Assembly: GCF_027257975.1 (NCBI RefSeq)
Contig: NZ_JANZKX010000002.1
Span: 124,001 to 188,000 of the forward strand
Source of the DNA: Pelomonas sp. BJYL3
GTDB taxonomy: Bacteria; Pseudomonadota; Gammaproteobacteria; Burkholderiales; Burkholderiaceae_C
Direction: 5' to 3'
Length of the DNA: 64,000 nt
Below are positions 24,605 to 33,822 of this stretch, piece by piece (the first letter of the stretch is position 1; every line of letters starts with the position of its first letter). A model generated the notes under the pieces. The model made no database searches. It was not told the origin of the DNA and saw only the letters and a list, made by a program, of their open reading frames with translations. The translations under genes were made by a program, and so were the position numbers.

Positions 24605-26860
24605 TCAGACGTACAGCGCCGCCTCCAGCCCCGGCTCGCACTGCGGCCACAGGGCCAGGCCACCGGCCAGGGTGTAGGCAGCCTCGTGACCCAGGCGGCG
24701 CAAGGCGCGGGCGGCCTGCTCGCTGCGGTTGCCGCTGCGGCAGAAGAAGACCACCGGCGTCTCGGCCGGCAGGGCCAGCCACTGCGGCAGCTGGTCGACC
24801 AGCACCGACAGCGGCACCGCCTGCAGCCGCACCTCGCCCAGCTCGGGCAGCAGGCTCAGGCGCTGCTCGTAGGGCTCGCGCACATCCACCAGCAGGGCCT
24901 CGGGATGCTGGCGCAGCAGCTGGCGCAGGCCCCGGGCGTCGAGCTCCGGCGCGGCTTCGGGGCCGCTGCAGACGCGGGCGCCGCAGGCCATGGTCTGGTA
25001 CTCGGTCAGGCCCAGGCCGCGCTCGAACTCGGCCTTGGCGCTGGCCAGGCCCAGGGCGTCCAGGCTGCCGTTGAGGGCGCCGGCCAGCAGGGGCTGGTGG
25101 GCGGCCTCGGTGCCCAGGGTGGTGGCGAAGCGGTTCTCGTAGTCATGGCCCGGGGCCAGCAGGGAACCGGGCTGCAGGGCATCGGCCAGGCGGCGCAGGG
25201 AATCGCGCAGGGCCAGGGGTTCGCTGACCGGGAAGTCCGTGCGGCCCAGGGCGCCGGGCATGACGGTGTCGCCGACAAAGGCCACGCGCACCTGCGTGCC
25301 CTGGCCCAGCAGATAGGCGGTGGAGTCCGCCGTGTGCCCGGGCAGGGCCAGGCGGCGCAGGGTCTGGTTCCCAAGGTGCAGGGTGTCGATGCCCAGCGGC
25401 CAGCCCAGGGCGTCGACCTCGGCATGCAGCAGCCGGTCCGGCAGGGCCTCGCGCAGGGCCTGGCCGGAGGAGGCATGGTCGCCATGGCTGTGGGTGTCCA
25501 GCACCGCCAGCAGGCGGTAGTCCTGGCAGCGCAGCAGGCGTTCCAGGCGTTCGTTCAGCTCGGGCAGGGGGTCGATGACGATGGCGGTGCGGCTCGCCGG
25601 ATCGGCCAGCAGCCAGCAGCAGGCGCCGTCCACCACATAGCGGGTGATGGGGGTCAGCGGCGTGCCCTCCTGGGCCACGGTGCCGGTGAGACAGCTCTCG
25701 CGCAGGGACTCGCCACAGGCGCGGATGCGGGCGCAGGCCTCGGCGATCAGCTGCTCGTCGGCTGCCGGGCCGAAGGACAGGCGCACCGCGGCGGCCGTCT
25801 GCCACTCGGGCAGGCCCATGGCCTGCAGCACGAAGCTGGGCTGGGCCTTTGCCGCGCTGCAGGCCGAGCCGCCGCTGACGCGCACATCGGCCGCATCGAA
25901 CAGGTCCAGCAGCAGCTTGGAGCTGAGGCCGGGCACGGCGAAGTTGAGGGTGGTCGGCAGGCTGAAGTCCAGCGGGGCATTGAAGACCAGGCCGGGGAAA
26001 GCGGCCTGCAGCGTCTCGGCCAGGCGATCGCGGTAGCGGGCGAGCGTGGCCGTGTCGCGGAAGGTCTGGCCGTCTTCCAGGGCCGCCAGCACCGCACCCA
26101 GGGCGGCGATGCCGCTCATGTTCTCGGTACCGGAGCGCAGGGCGCCTTCCTGGCCGCCGCCGGCCAGCAGGGGCGTCACCGGCGCGCCCTCGCGCACATA
26201 GAGCAGGCCGATGCCCTTGGGCGCATAGAGCTTGTGGCCGCTGAAGGGCGCGTAGTCGATGCGGCGGCTGGCCAGGCGCATCTCCAGCTTGCCCAGGCCC
26301 TGCACGCCGTCCACCATCCAGAAGGTCCGGCTGGCGCCCAGGGCCTGTTCGATGCCGTCGAGGTCGCTCACCACGCCGGTCTCGTTGTTGGCGGCCATGG
26401 TGCAGACCAGGCCGGCGCGCGGCGCCTGCAGGGCCAGCCAGGCGAGGTCGTGGCGGCCGTCGCGGCCCACGGGGATGGCGCGCACCTCCAGGCCCAGGCC
26501 CAGCAGCTCGTTCCAGTGCTTGAGCGCCTCGGGCACGGCCTTGTGCTCGGTCGCGCCGTACAGCAGCAGGCTGCCGATGGACTCGCCGGCGTCACGCCGG
26601 GCGCGCAAGGCACGCAGGGCCGACAGCACCGCGGTCTGGATGCCCTCGGTGGCGCCGCTGGTGAAGAGCAGCTGGCCGGCCCCGGCGCCCAGCAGGCGCT
26701 GGGCACGGGCCCGCACGGCGTCCATCAGCGCACGCGCCTTGAGGCCCGTGCTGTGAATGCTGCTGGGATTGCCGAAATCCTCGCTCATGGCAGCCAGGGC
26801 GGCGGCACGGGCCTGGGGCAGGACGGGCGTGGTGGCGTTGGCGTCGAGATAGATTTCCAT
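24605..26860 (-). CDS. Cysteine desulfurase / MBL-fold hydrolase / rhodanese fusion
   Basis: The 751-residue protein joins three sulfur-chemistry domains. Residues 1-385 are a NifS/IscS-type PLP cysteine desulfurase (PLP lysine K210 in SGHK, persulfide-forming C334 in GGSAC). Residues 405-580 are a metallo-beta-lactamase domain of the persulfide dioxygenase/glyoxalase II kind (THSHGDH 456-462, GHT 508-510, GD 530-531, H572). Residues 640-751 are a rhodanese with C707 in FFCRSGNRS. The likely course is that sulfur freed from cysteine moves as persulfide to the rhodanese or is oxidised by the MBL domain. The start at MEIYLDANATTP fits the desulfurase family. It stands alone, divergent from psd. 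Confidence 0.9.
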   Translation of the reverse strand: MEIYLDANATTPVLPQARAAALAAMSEDFGNPSSIHSTGLKARALMDAVRARAQRLLGAGAGQLLFTSGATEGIQTAVLSALRALRARRDAGESIGSLLLYGATEHKAVPEALKHWNELLGLGLEVRAIPVGRDGRHDLAWLALQAPRAGLVCTMAANNETGVVSDLDGIEQALGASRTFWMVDGVQGLGKLEMRLASRRIDYAPFSGHKLYAPKGIGLLYVREGAPVTPLLAGGGQEGALRSGTENMSGIAALGAVLAALEDGQTFRDTATLARYRDRLAETLQAAFPGLVFNAPLDFSLPTTLNFAVPGLSSKLLLDLFDAADVRVSGGSACSAAKAQPSFVLQAMGLPEWQTAAAVRLSFGPAADEQLIAEACARIRACGESLRESCLTGTVAQEGTPLTPITRYVVDGACCWLLADPASRTAIVIDPLPELNERLERLLRCQDYRLLAVLDTHSHGDHASSGQALREALPDRLLHAEVDALGWPLGIDTLHLGNQTLRRLALPGHTADSTAYLLGQGTQVRVAFVGDTVMPGALGRTDFPVSEPLALRDSLRRLADALQPGSLLAPGHDYENRFATTLGTEAAHQPLLAGALNGSLDALGLASAKAEFERGLGLTEYQTMACGARVCSGPEAAPELDARGLRQLLRQHPEALLVDVREPYEQRLSLLPELGEVRLQAVPLSVLVDQLPQWLALPAETPVVFFCRSGNRSEQAARALRRLGHEAAYTLAGGLALWPQCEPGLEAALYV

Positions 26861-27095
26861 GGGCACGTGAGCAGGGCGGGGCCGGAGGCGATGGGCACCG
26901 ATTCTCCGCGAAGCGCGGCCGGCTTGACATGGCTCAGTTGCCGGCAGGGTCTCGGCGCGGTCCTGGAGAGGGCTCTCCAGCGGGCCGTCTGGCGGTGACG
27001 GGGCTCCTACAATCCGGCCCGCCTTGCTCGCATGCCCCTGCCCGGAGGCGCGCGAGGAGGTCCATACTCCCCTGCCACCTTCACCGGAATCCGCT

Positions 27096-27938
27096 GTGTC
27101 CGACCGCCTTGCCATCCTGCTCCAGTACCTGCTGCCCAAGCAGGCCCTGACCTCCCTGGCCGGCCGGGCGGCCAACGCACGGTGGGGGGGGCTGACCACC
27201 GCGGTGATCCGCCGCTTCATCCGGCGCTACGGCGTGAACATGGCCGAGGCCGCCAATCCGGACCCGGCGGCCTATCCGACCTTCAACGAGTTCTTCACCC
27301 GGGCCCTGCGTCCGGGGGCCCGCCCGCTGGCGGTGGCGGACCTGCTCTGCCCGGTGGACGGCGCGATCAGCCAGTTCGGCCGCATCGAGCGCGACCAGAT
27401 CTTCCAGGCCAAGGGCCACCACTTCAGCACCACGGCCCTGGTGGGCGGCGATGCCACCCTGGCCGCGCGTTACGAGGACGGCCACTTCGCCAACGTCTAC
27501 CTGAGCCCCAAGGACTACCACCGCATCCACATGCCCTGCGCCGGCCGCCTGCTGCGCATGATCCATGTGCCGGGCGATCTGTTCTCGGTGAATCCGGTGA
27601 CGGCCCGCGGCGTGCCCGGCCTCTTCGCCCGCAACGAACGGGTGGTGTGCGAGTTCGAGCGCCCCGACGGCGAGCGCTTCGTGATGGTGCTGGTGGGGGC
27701 GACCATCGTCGGCTCCATGGCCACGGTCTGGCATGGCGTGGTCAACCCGCCGCGGCCCGGCCAGGTGCGCGAGTGGCGCTACGAAGACCAGCGCATCGAG
27801 CTGGCCCAGGGCGCCGAGATGGGCCGCTTCCTGCTGGGCTCCACGGTGGTGATGCTCTTCCCCAAGGGCCCGCTGAAGTTCAACCCCGCCTGGCTGCCGG
27901 CCGGCCCGGTGCGCCTGGGCGAGGTGATGGCCGACTGA
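27096..27938 (+). CDS. psd: Phosphatidylserine decarboxylase proenzyme
   Basis: The 280-residue protein matches proteobacterial Psd: FNEFFTRALRPGARP, the CPVDGAISQFG block, YLSPKDYHRIHMP, and the autocleavage site LGST near residue 252, where the Ser becomes the pyruvoyl group. It decarboxylates phosphatidylserine to phosphatidylethanolamine at the inner membrane. The start is a GTG at 27096, giving SDRLAILLQYLLP, which fits the family; no strong ribosome site is seen. The 235-bp gap to the divergent fusion gene should hold both promoters. It is convergent with the aldo/keto reductase, 3 bp apart. Confidence 0.95.
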   Translation: MSDRLAILLQYLLPKQALTSLAGRAANARWGGLTTAVIRRFIRRYGVNMAEAANPDPAAYPTFNEFFTRALRPGARPLAVADLLCPVDGAISQFGRIERDQIFQAKGHHFSTTALVGGDATLAARYEDGHFANVYLSPKDYHRIHMPCAGRLLRMIHVPGDLFSVNPVTARGVPGLFARNERVVCEFERPDGERFVMVLVGATIVGSMATVWHGVVNPPRPGQVREWRYEDQRIELAQGAEMGRFLLGSTVVMLFPKGPLKFNPAWLPAGPVRLGEVMAD

Positions 27939-27941
27939 GGC

Positions 27942-28946
27942 TCAGCGCTGCGGGGACTCGATGCCCACATAGCCCTGCGGCGTGTAGCGGGCGCCCTGCA
28001 CGGCCTCGGGCGCGAACAGGGCGTCGAGCCGGGCCAGCTGAGCGGCGTCCAGCGTGCGGCGTGCGCCGTCCCAGTTGGCCTGCAGATGGGTCTCGCGGCG
28101 CATGCCGGGGATCACATGGGCATGGGGCTGGCGGCTCAGGATCCAGGCCAGGGCCACCTGCGCCGGCTTCATCTGCCAGCCCTCGGCCAGGCTTGAAAAC
28201 TCGGCCACCAGCGCACGGTTGTGAGCGCCTGCTTCGCCGCTGAAGCGCGGCAGCTGGCGGCGGAAGTCCTTCGCGTCCAGCTGCTCGGTGGGCGGCAGCT
28301 CGGCGCTCAGCAAGGCCCGGCCCAGGGGGCTGTAGGCCACGAAGGCCACGCCCAGGGCCTGGCACAGGGGCAGCATTTCCGCTTCTGCGCCACGCTCCCA
28401 CAGCGAGTATTCGTTCTGCAGTGCCGCCACCGGGTGCACGGCGTGGGCACGGCGCAGGGTGTCCGCCGAGACCTCGGACAGCCCGATCGCGGCGATCTTC
28501 CCGGCCGTCTTGAGGGCCACCAGGGACTCCATCAGCGCCTCGATGGGCACGGCCGGGTCGCGGCGGTGCACGTAGAACAGGGGCAGGCAGTCCAGGCCGA
28601 GGCGGCGCAGGCTGGCCTCGCAGGCGCTCTTCACGTAGTCCGGCGAGTTGTCGATGTTGCGCTCGTAGGTGCCCGGTGTGCGGCGGATGCCGAACTTGGT
28701 GGCCACGCAGACGCCGGCCCGTTCGCCGGGCGCCAGGCCGGCCAGGAAGCGGCCCAGCAGGGTCTCGTTGTGGCCCGAGCCGTAGGTGTCGGCCGTGTCG
28801 AAGTGGCGCACGCCGCGGTCGTAGGCCGCGCGCAGGGTGCGCAGCGACTGCTCGTCGTCGCTGGGACCGTAGAACTCGCTCATGCCCATGCAACCCAGGC
28901 CCATGGCGGGCAGCTGGAATCCGGCGAGGGGGCGAAGCCATGTCAT
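27942..28946 (-). CDS. Aldo/keto reductase
   Basis: The 334-residue TIM-barrel enzyme has the catalytic Asp-Tyr-Lys-His set: HFDTADTYG, VATKFG and LFYVHRRDP, with the NADPH-binding C-terminal stretch VIPGMRRETHLQANW. It is close to the AKR group of YakC/IolS-type reductases that act on aldehydes and ketones. AAGGA precedes the ATG by 7 nt. The gene is divergent from a LysR gene, with a LysR-type box between, so it is the probable target of that regulator. Confidence 0.93.
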   Translation of the reverse strand: MTWLRPLAGFQLPAMGLGCMGMSEFYGPSDDEQSLRTLRAAYDRGVRHFDTADTYGSGHNETLLGRFLAGLAPGERAGVCVATKFGIRRTPGTYERNIDNSPDYVKSACEASLRRLGLDCLPLFYVHRRDPAVPIEALMESLVALKTAGKIAAIGLSEVSADTLRRAHAVHPVAALQNEYSLWERGAEAEMLPLCQALGVAFVAYSPLGRALLSAELPPTEQLDAKDFRRQLPRFSGEAGAHNRALVAEFSSLAEGWQMKPAQVALAWILSRQPHAHVIPGMRRETHLQANWDGARRTLDAAQLARLDALFAPEAVQGARYTPQGYVGIESPQR

Positions 28947-29014
28947 GGGGTGATCCTTTGCAGATGAGGAATTGAAGAATTGAAGAAGGGATGCCGGCAT
29001 CTTCTCCGCCGGCC

Positions 29015-29028
29015 ATTGTTCAGACAAT
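29015..29028. promoter_or_regulatory. LysR-type binding site between AKR and LysR genes
   Basis: ATTGTTCAGACAAT contains 5-bp inverted arms ATTGT/ACAAT around TCAG and fits the T-N11-A pattern. A second related half-site, ATTGTTCATCAG on the minus strand, overlaps the LysR start (around 29057-29068). Position between divergent genes is typical for LysR autoregulation and target control. Confidence 0.6.
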
Positions 29029-29075
29029 CCACGCAGTGCTTCACGGCCTGTGCAGTCCTGATGAACAATCAGGCG

Positions 29076-29990
29076 ATGAACACCGCCACCCCGGACCTCG
29101 GCCAGATCCGCCTGCTGCTGGCCGTGGCCGACGCCCCGGGCTTTCGCCGGGCGGCCCTGCAGCTGGGACTCAGCCCCTCGGCCCTGAGCCAGGCCATCAA
29201 GCGTCTGGAAGCGCGCCTGGGCCAGCCCCTGCTCCTGCGCAGCACCCGCAGCGTGCGGCTCACCGAGGCCGGCGAGCGGCTGTGCGCCGCCGCCCGCGAG
29301 GCCCTGGGCCGGCTGGACCAGGCCTGGCAAGACCTGACCCCCTCCGCCCTGGCCCCGGGCGGCCTGCAGGGCCGGCTGCGGCTCTCGGTGCCGCGCAGCG
29401 TGGCCCGGCTGATGATGGGGCCGCTGCTGGCCGCCTACTGCCGCCGCCATCCCGGGGTGCAGCTGGAGCTCAGCACCGACGATGCCCTGGTGGACATCGT
29501 GGCCGCCGGCTTCGACGCCGGCGTGCGCTTCAGCGAGCGCCTGCCCCAGGGCATGGTGGCCCTGCCCCTCAGCGCGCCGCAGCGTTTCGTGGTGGTGGGC
29601 CGCCCGGAGCTGATCGCCACGGCCCCGCCGCCCCGGCAGCCGCAGGACCTGGCCCGCTGGCCCGGCATCCGCCAGCGCTTTGCCAGCGGCGCGCTGTTCG
29701 AATGGGAGTTCCGGCAGGGCCGCGAGACGCGGCACTTCATGCCTCCCGGGCCCTTGACCGTCGACGACCAGGCCGTGGTGCTGGCGGCCGCGCTGGAGGG
29801 TGCGGGCCTGGCCTATGTCTACGAGCAGCTCGCCCGCGAGGCCCTGGCCCAGGGCCGTCTGCAATGCCTGCTGCCCGAGTGGTGCCCGCCTGGCACGGCG
29901 GTGGAGCTCTACTACCCGGGGCGGCGCCAGGCCAGCCCGGCCTTGCGTGCCCTGATCGAGCTGGTGCGCGAGACGGTAGCACGATCCTGA
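29076..29990 (+). CDS. LysR family transcriptional regulator
   Basis: The 304-residue protein has an N-terminal winged HTH (FRRAALQLGLSPSALSQAIKRLEARLG) and a periplasmic-binding-like effector domain (LRLSVPRSVARLMMGPLL, DAGVRFSERLPQGM). It resembles the group that controls oxidoreductases. Two in-frame ATG codons (29061 and 29076) are possible starts; the later one is chosen by family length. It is divergent from the aldo/keto reductase. An exact copy of the 13-mer repeat lies inside the gene at 29328 on the other strand. Confidence 0.92.
   Translation: MNTATPDLGQIRLLLAVADAPGFRRAALQLGLSPSALSQAIKRLEARLGQPLLLRSTRSVRLTEAGERLCAAAREALGRLDQAWQDLTPSALAPGGLQGRLRLSVPRSVARLMMGPLLAAYCRRHPGVQLELSTDDALVDIVAAGFDAGVRFSERLPQGMVALPLSAPQRFVVVGRPELIATAPPPRQPQDLARWPGIRQRFASGALFEWEFRQGRETRHFMPPGPLTVDDQAVVLAAALEGAGLAYVYEQLAREALAQGRLQCLLPEWCPPGTAVELYYPGRRQASPALRALIELVRETVARS
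29328..29341 (-). repeat. Intragenic copy of the GGGTCAGGTCTTG motif
   Basis: CAAGACCTGACCCC in the LysR gene, encoding QDLTP in the plus frame; the motif itself is on the minus strand. Confidence 0.5.
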
Positions 29991-30004
29991 GGAGGGCCGC
30001 GGCC

Positions 30005-32305
30005 TCAGTGCAGGGCCGGGCTGTGCCGCGGGCTGTCCTTGCCGCTGGACTGCAGCAGGGCCGTCGCGGCCGCGGGCTCCAGCGGCCGGCCCAGCAGATA
30101 GCCCTGCAGATGGGTGGCGCCCAGGCGCTCCAGGGCGTCGGCCTGCTCTTCGGTCTCCACCCCTTCGGCCACGATCTCCAGGTTCAGGCTGCGGCCCAGG
30201 GCGCAGGTGGCCTCGACGATGGCGGCGGCCTCGGGGCGCGGCAGGGGCTCGACCATGCTGCGGTCCAGCTTCAGCGTGCGGATGGGCAGCTTGCGCAGCA
30301 TGGTCAGCGAGGACTGGCCGGTGCCGAAGTCGTCCATGGCGCAGGGCACGCCGGCGGCGCCGAGCTGCTCCAGCTGGCGCAGCACCTCGTCCAGCTGCGT
30401 CATGGCGGCCGTCTCGGTGATCTCGATCTCCAGCAGGCCGCGCGGCAGGCCGCTGCGGGCCAGCCGATCCAGCAGCCGGTCCGCAAAGCGGGGCTGGGTG
30501 AACTGCACGGGCGAGACATTGATGGCCACAGGCAAGACCTGACCCTGCTCGTGCCAGCGCTGCAGCTGCTGCAGGGCGATGTCCAGGATCAGCTCGCCCA
30601 GAGGCAGGATCTGGCCGGTGCGCTCGGCCGCAGGGATGAAGTCCGCGGGGCTGATGCGCTGGCCGTCCGGCCGCTGCCATCGCACCAGGGCCTCGAAGCC
30701 GCTGAGCCGCCGGCTGCCGCAGCGGAACTTGGGCTGGTAGACCAGCTGGAACTCGCGCGCGCGCAGGGCCTTGTCCAGCAGCTGCTCGGCCTGCAGCATG
30801 GAGCTGGCGCGGCGGTCCAGGGCCGGATCGAAGAGGGCGTGGGCGCTGCCGGGGATCTGCTTGGCGCGGTGCATGGCGGACTCGGCCGCGCGCAGCAGGG
30901 TCGCGGCATCGCTGCCGTCGCGCGGCGAGAGGGCCAGGCCCACCGACAGATGCACGGTCAGCTCCTGCTCGTCCAGCCTGAGCGGCTGGCGCGTGGCCTC
31001 CAGCAGGCGCCGGGCCAGGGCCTCGGCCTCCGAGGGCTGCTCCAGGCCCTCGACCAGCACCAGGAACTGGTCTTCGCCCAGGCGGCTGACGCTGGAGGGC
31101 AGCGCGCACTGCCGCATGTGCTCCAGCAGGCGCTGGCCCAGGGCGTGCAGCAGGCGGTCGCCGAACTCGGGGCCCAGGGTCTCGTTGATCAGCTGGAAGC
31201 GGTCGACATCGGCCGACGCCAGCAGCAGGGGCGTGCCCGCCGCGGTAAGCCGGCCCAGGGCCTCGACGGCGTGGTTGCGGTTGGGCAGGCCGGTCAGCTC
31301 GTCGAAGTGGGCCTGGCGGCGCAGGGCTTCCAGGGCCTCGTGGCGCGCGGTCTCGTCCAGCATCACGATCAGCTCGGCCGGGGCGCCGTCCCAGACCAGC
31401 TGGCTGGAGAGTCCGCGCAGGTAGAGCGGGCGCCCGTCCTGGCTGAGGCGCGGACCTTCCCACTCGATGCGGGCTTCGGGGTCGGCCAGCACGCGCGCAT
31501 GGCGGGCCTGCGAGGACTGGGTCTGCTCGGGCAGCACCAGTTCCTGCAGCACGTCGCTCTGGCGGGCCTGGGCCAGGCCGGGGAAGCCGAACATCTGCAG
31601 CGCGGCCGGGTTGGCGTAGAGCAGCCGGTGTTCGCGCATCACCGCCAGGCCCTGCAGCGAATGCTCGGCCAGGCGCGAGAAGCGCAGGGCCTGGTCGCGG
31701 GCCTCCTTCTGCGCGCCTGCCGCGGCGACGATGATCAGCGTCAGGCTCAGCAGGGTCTGGACGATCAGACCGCTGGCATGGGTGACGGCGGACTGGCTCA
31801 GCGGATGCAGCAGCGGCCCGCTCGCATGCACCGCGGCCGAGGCCACGAAGAGCAGGGTCATGACGCGCTCGGCGAGGCGCGGCGTCCAGCCTATCCAGGC
31901 CGCGCAGCGCAGATTGCCCAGGCACAGCACGGTGGCGGCGAAGGCCACGGCCCAGGGCTTGTGCTGCTGCGCGAGGACGGCGATGCCCACGCTCATCACC
32001 AGCAGCAGCCCGGCCCAGAAACGCCCGGACCAGGGGCGGCGGCGGTACAGCGCGCTGCCCTTCATCAGCTGGTACAGCGAGGTCATCACCGCGGCTGCGG
32101 CCAGCCCGGCCAGCAGGTCCAGTGAAGGTCCGGGGCTCACCACCGGCGCCATGCCCACGCCCAGCGCCAGGCCCATGCCCAGCAGCACCGCGCTACGACC
32201 CCACAGCAGCACATGCTCGTGGCGCGGGTTGAGGCGCCACAGGGCGATCAGGGTGACGCCCAGCATCAGCTCCAGGAACGAACTCAGCAGCACCAGCAGA
32301 TTCAT
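30005..32305 (-). CDS. Membrane PAS-GGDEF-EAL protein, probable c-di-GMP phosphodiesterase
   Basis: The 766-residue protein has six or seven N-terminal membrane helices (residues 1-200), a coiled segment, a PAS domain (about 215-330), a GGDEF domain (335-500) and an EAL domain (510-750). The EAL domain keeps GFEALVRW, EITETAAM, DDFGTGQSSL and AEGVET, so it probably hydrolyses c-di-GMP. The GGDEF signature reads RLGEDQF, so cyclase activity is probably lost and the domain may only bind GTP. It is divergent from trpS across a 212-bp gap. One exact copy of the 13-mer repeat lies inside at 30533. Confidence 0.9.
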   Translation of the reverse strand: MNLLVLLSSFLELMLGVTLIALWRLNPRHEHVLLWGRSAVLLGMGLALGVGMAPVVSPGPSLDLLAGLAAAAVMTSLYQLMKGSALYRRRPWSGRFWAGLLLVMSVGIAVLAQQHKPWAVAFAATVLCLGNLRCAAWIGWTPRLAERVMTLLFVASAAVHASGPLLHPLSQSAVTHASGLIVQTLLSLTLIIVAAAGAQKEARDQALRFSRLAEHSLQGLAVMREHRLLYANPAALQMFGFPGLAQARQSDVLQELVLPEQTQSSQARHARVLADPEARIEWEGPRLSQDGRPLYLRGLSSQLVWDGAPAELIVMLDETARHEALEALRRQAHFDELTGLPNRNHAVEALGRLTAAGTPLLLASADVDRFQLINETLGPEFGDRLLHALGQRLLEHMRQCALPSSVSRLGEDQFLVLVEGLEQPSEAEALARRLLEATRQPLRLDEQELTVHLSVGLALSPRDGSDAATLLRAAESAMHRAKQIPGSAHALFDPALDRRASSMLQAEQLLDKALRAREFQLVYQPKFRCGSRRLSGFEALVRWQRPDGQRISPADFIPAAERTGQILPLGELILDIALQQLQRWHEQGQVLPVAINVSPVQFTQPRFADRLLDRLARSGLPRGLLEIEITETAAMTQLDEVLRQLEQLGAAGVPCAMDDFGTGQSSLTMLRKLPIRTLKLDRSMVEPLPRPEAAAIVEATCALGRSLNLEIVAEGVETEEQADALERLGATHLQGYLLGRPLEPAAATALLQSSGKDSPRHSPALH
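30533..30545 (-). repeat. Intragenic copy of the GGGTCAGGTCTTG motif
   Basis: Read on the coding strand it gives CAG GGT CAG GTC TTG (QGQVL), the same frame and peptide as the copy in the acyl-CoA ligase gene at 34524, in an unrelated domain. TTG is otherwise a rare Leu codon here. Confidence 0.5.
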
Positions 32306-32517
32306 TGGCGCGGGCTCCCTGTGCCCCGGGGCGGCCGAGGCGGTTCTGTCGGATGCTACCGTTTGCAACGACGCCTGAACCCCATGGTTGAGGGAACTGT
32401 TGCGGCAGGGTGCCAGGGACGGCGGAGGCGGGCGCTGGCCTTGTCGCGGCAAGCGGTGACAATAGCCCCCTCCCGGGCCTTTTTCCGCGCCCCGCCTGAC
32501 TGCAACAGCCGCCCACC

Positions 32518-33822
32518 ATGACCCAGCGCGTCCTCACCGGCATCACCACCACCGGCACCCTGCACCTCGGCAACTACGTCGGGGCGGTGCGCCCGGCCAT
32601 CGCGGCCAGCCGCGAGCCCGGCGCCGAGAGCTTCTTCTTCATGGCCGACTACCACGCGCTGATCAAGTGCGACGAGCCGGACCGCATCGAGCGTTCGCGC
32701 CTGCAGATCGCCGCCACCTGGCTGGCCGCCGGCCTGGACACCCAGCGCGTGGTGTTCTACCGCCAGAGCGACGTCCCCGAGATCCCCGAGCTGACCTGGC
32801 TGCTGACCTGCGTCACCTCCAAGGGCCAGATGAACCGCGCCCATGCCTACAAGGCCTCGGTGGACGCCAACGTGGCCGCCGGCGAGGACCCGGACGCGGG
32901 CGTCACCATGGGCCTCTACAGCTACCCCATCCTGATGGCGGCGGACATCCTCATGTTCAACGCCCACCGCGTGCCCGTGGGCAAGGACCAGGTCCAGCAC
33001 ATCGAGATGGCGCGCGACGTCGCCCAGCGCTTCAACCACCTCTTCGGCAAGGGCCAGGACTTCTTCGTGCTGCCCGAGGCCCAGGTCGACGCCGAGATGG
33101 AGCTGCTGCCGGGTCTGGACGGCCGCAAGATGAGCAAGAGCTACGACAACGTCGTGCCGCTCTTCGAAGGCGGCGCCAAGGGCCTGAAGGAGGCCATCGC
33201 CCGCATCGTCACCGACTCCCGCCTGCCCGGCGAGCCCAAGGAGCCCGAGGGCACGGCCCTGGTCCAGCTCTTCGACGCCTTTGCCACGCTCGAGCAGCGC
33301 GCCGCCTTCCGTGCCGAGCTGCGCGCCGGCCTGGGCTGGGGCGAGGCCAAGCAGCGCCTCTTCGCCCAGATCGACGCCGAGATCGGCCCCATGCGCGAGC
33401 GCTATGAGCAGCTGATGGCCAATCCCGAGCGCATCGAGCAGATCCTGCAGGAGGGTGCCGCCAAGGCCCGCGCCATCGCCGCCCCGCTGCTGGCCCGCCT
33501 GCGCGAGGCCGTGGGCCTGCGCCGCTTCCAGCCCCTGCAGGCCAGCGCGGCGCCCGTGGCCAAGGTCAAGTCGGCCCTGCCGGTCTTCAAGCAGTACCGC
33601 GAAGCCGACGGCCAGTTCTACTTCAAGCTCAACGCGGCTGACGGCCAGCTGCTGCTGCAGAGCCAGGGCTTCGCCCAGGGCAAGGAAGCCGGCCAGTGGG
33701 TGGCCCGCCTCAAGCGCGAGGGTGCCGCGGCACTGGCCGAGGCCCCGGTGCAGCGCGGCGAGGTCGATGACGCCCTGCTGCAGGAGGCCCTGGCCGCCCT
33801 GCAGGCCGCCGACAGCGCCTGA
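32518..33822 (+). CDS. trpS: Tryptophan-tRNA ligase with C-terminal extension
   Basis: The 434-residue protein is about 100 longer than the usual 330-340. The catalytic part has TLHLGN (HIGH motif), the Trp-binding YPILMAADIL, VGKDQVQHIEMARD and KMSKS. After about residue 345 there is an Ala/Pro linker and a small domain (FKQYREADGQFYFKLNAADGQ..LLQSQGF) resembling DUF1508/YegP units. The enzyme charges tRNA-Trp. The extension is probably lineage-specific; its role is unknown. The ATG follows CCCACC without a strong ribosome site. Confidence 0.95.
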   Translation: MTQRVLTGITTTGTLHLGNYVGAVRPAIAASREPGAESFFFMADYHALIKCDEPDRIERSRLQIAATWLAAGLDTQRVVFYRQSDVPEIPELTWLLTCVTSKGQMNRAHAYKASVDANVAAGEDPDAGVTMGLYSYPILMAADILMFNAHRVPVGKDQVQHIEMARDVAQRFNHLFGKGQDFFVLPEAQVDAEMELLPGLDGRKMSKSYDNVVPLFEGGAKGLKEAIARIVTDSRLPGEPKEPEGTALVQLFDAFATLEQRAAFRAELRAGLGWGEAKQRLFAQIDAEIGPMRERYEQLMANPERIEQILQEGAAKARAIAAPLLARLREAVGLRRFQPLQASAAPVAKVKSALPVFKQYREADGQFYFKLNAADGQLLLQSQGFAQGKEAGQWVARLKREGAAALAEAPVQRGEVDDALLQEALAALQAADSA

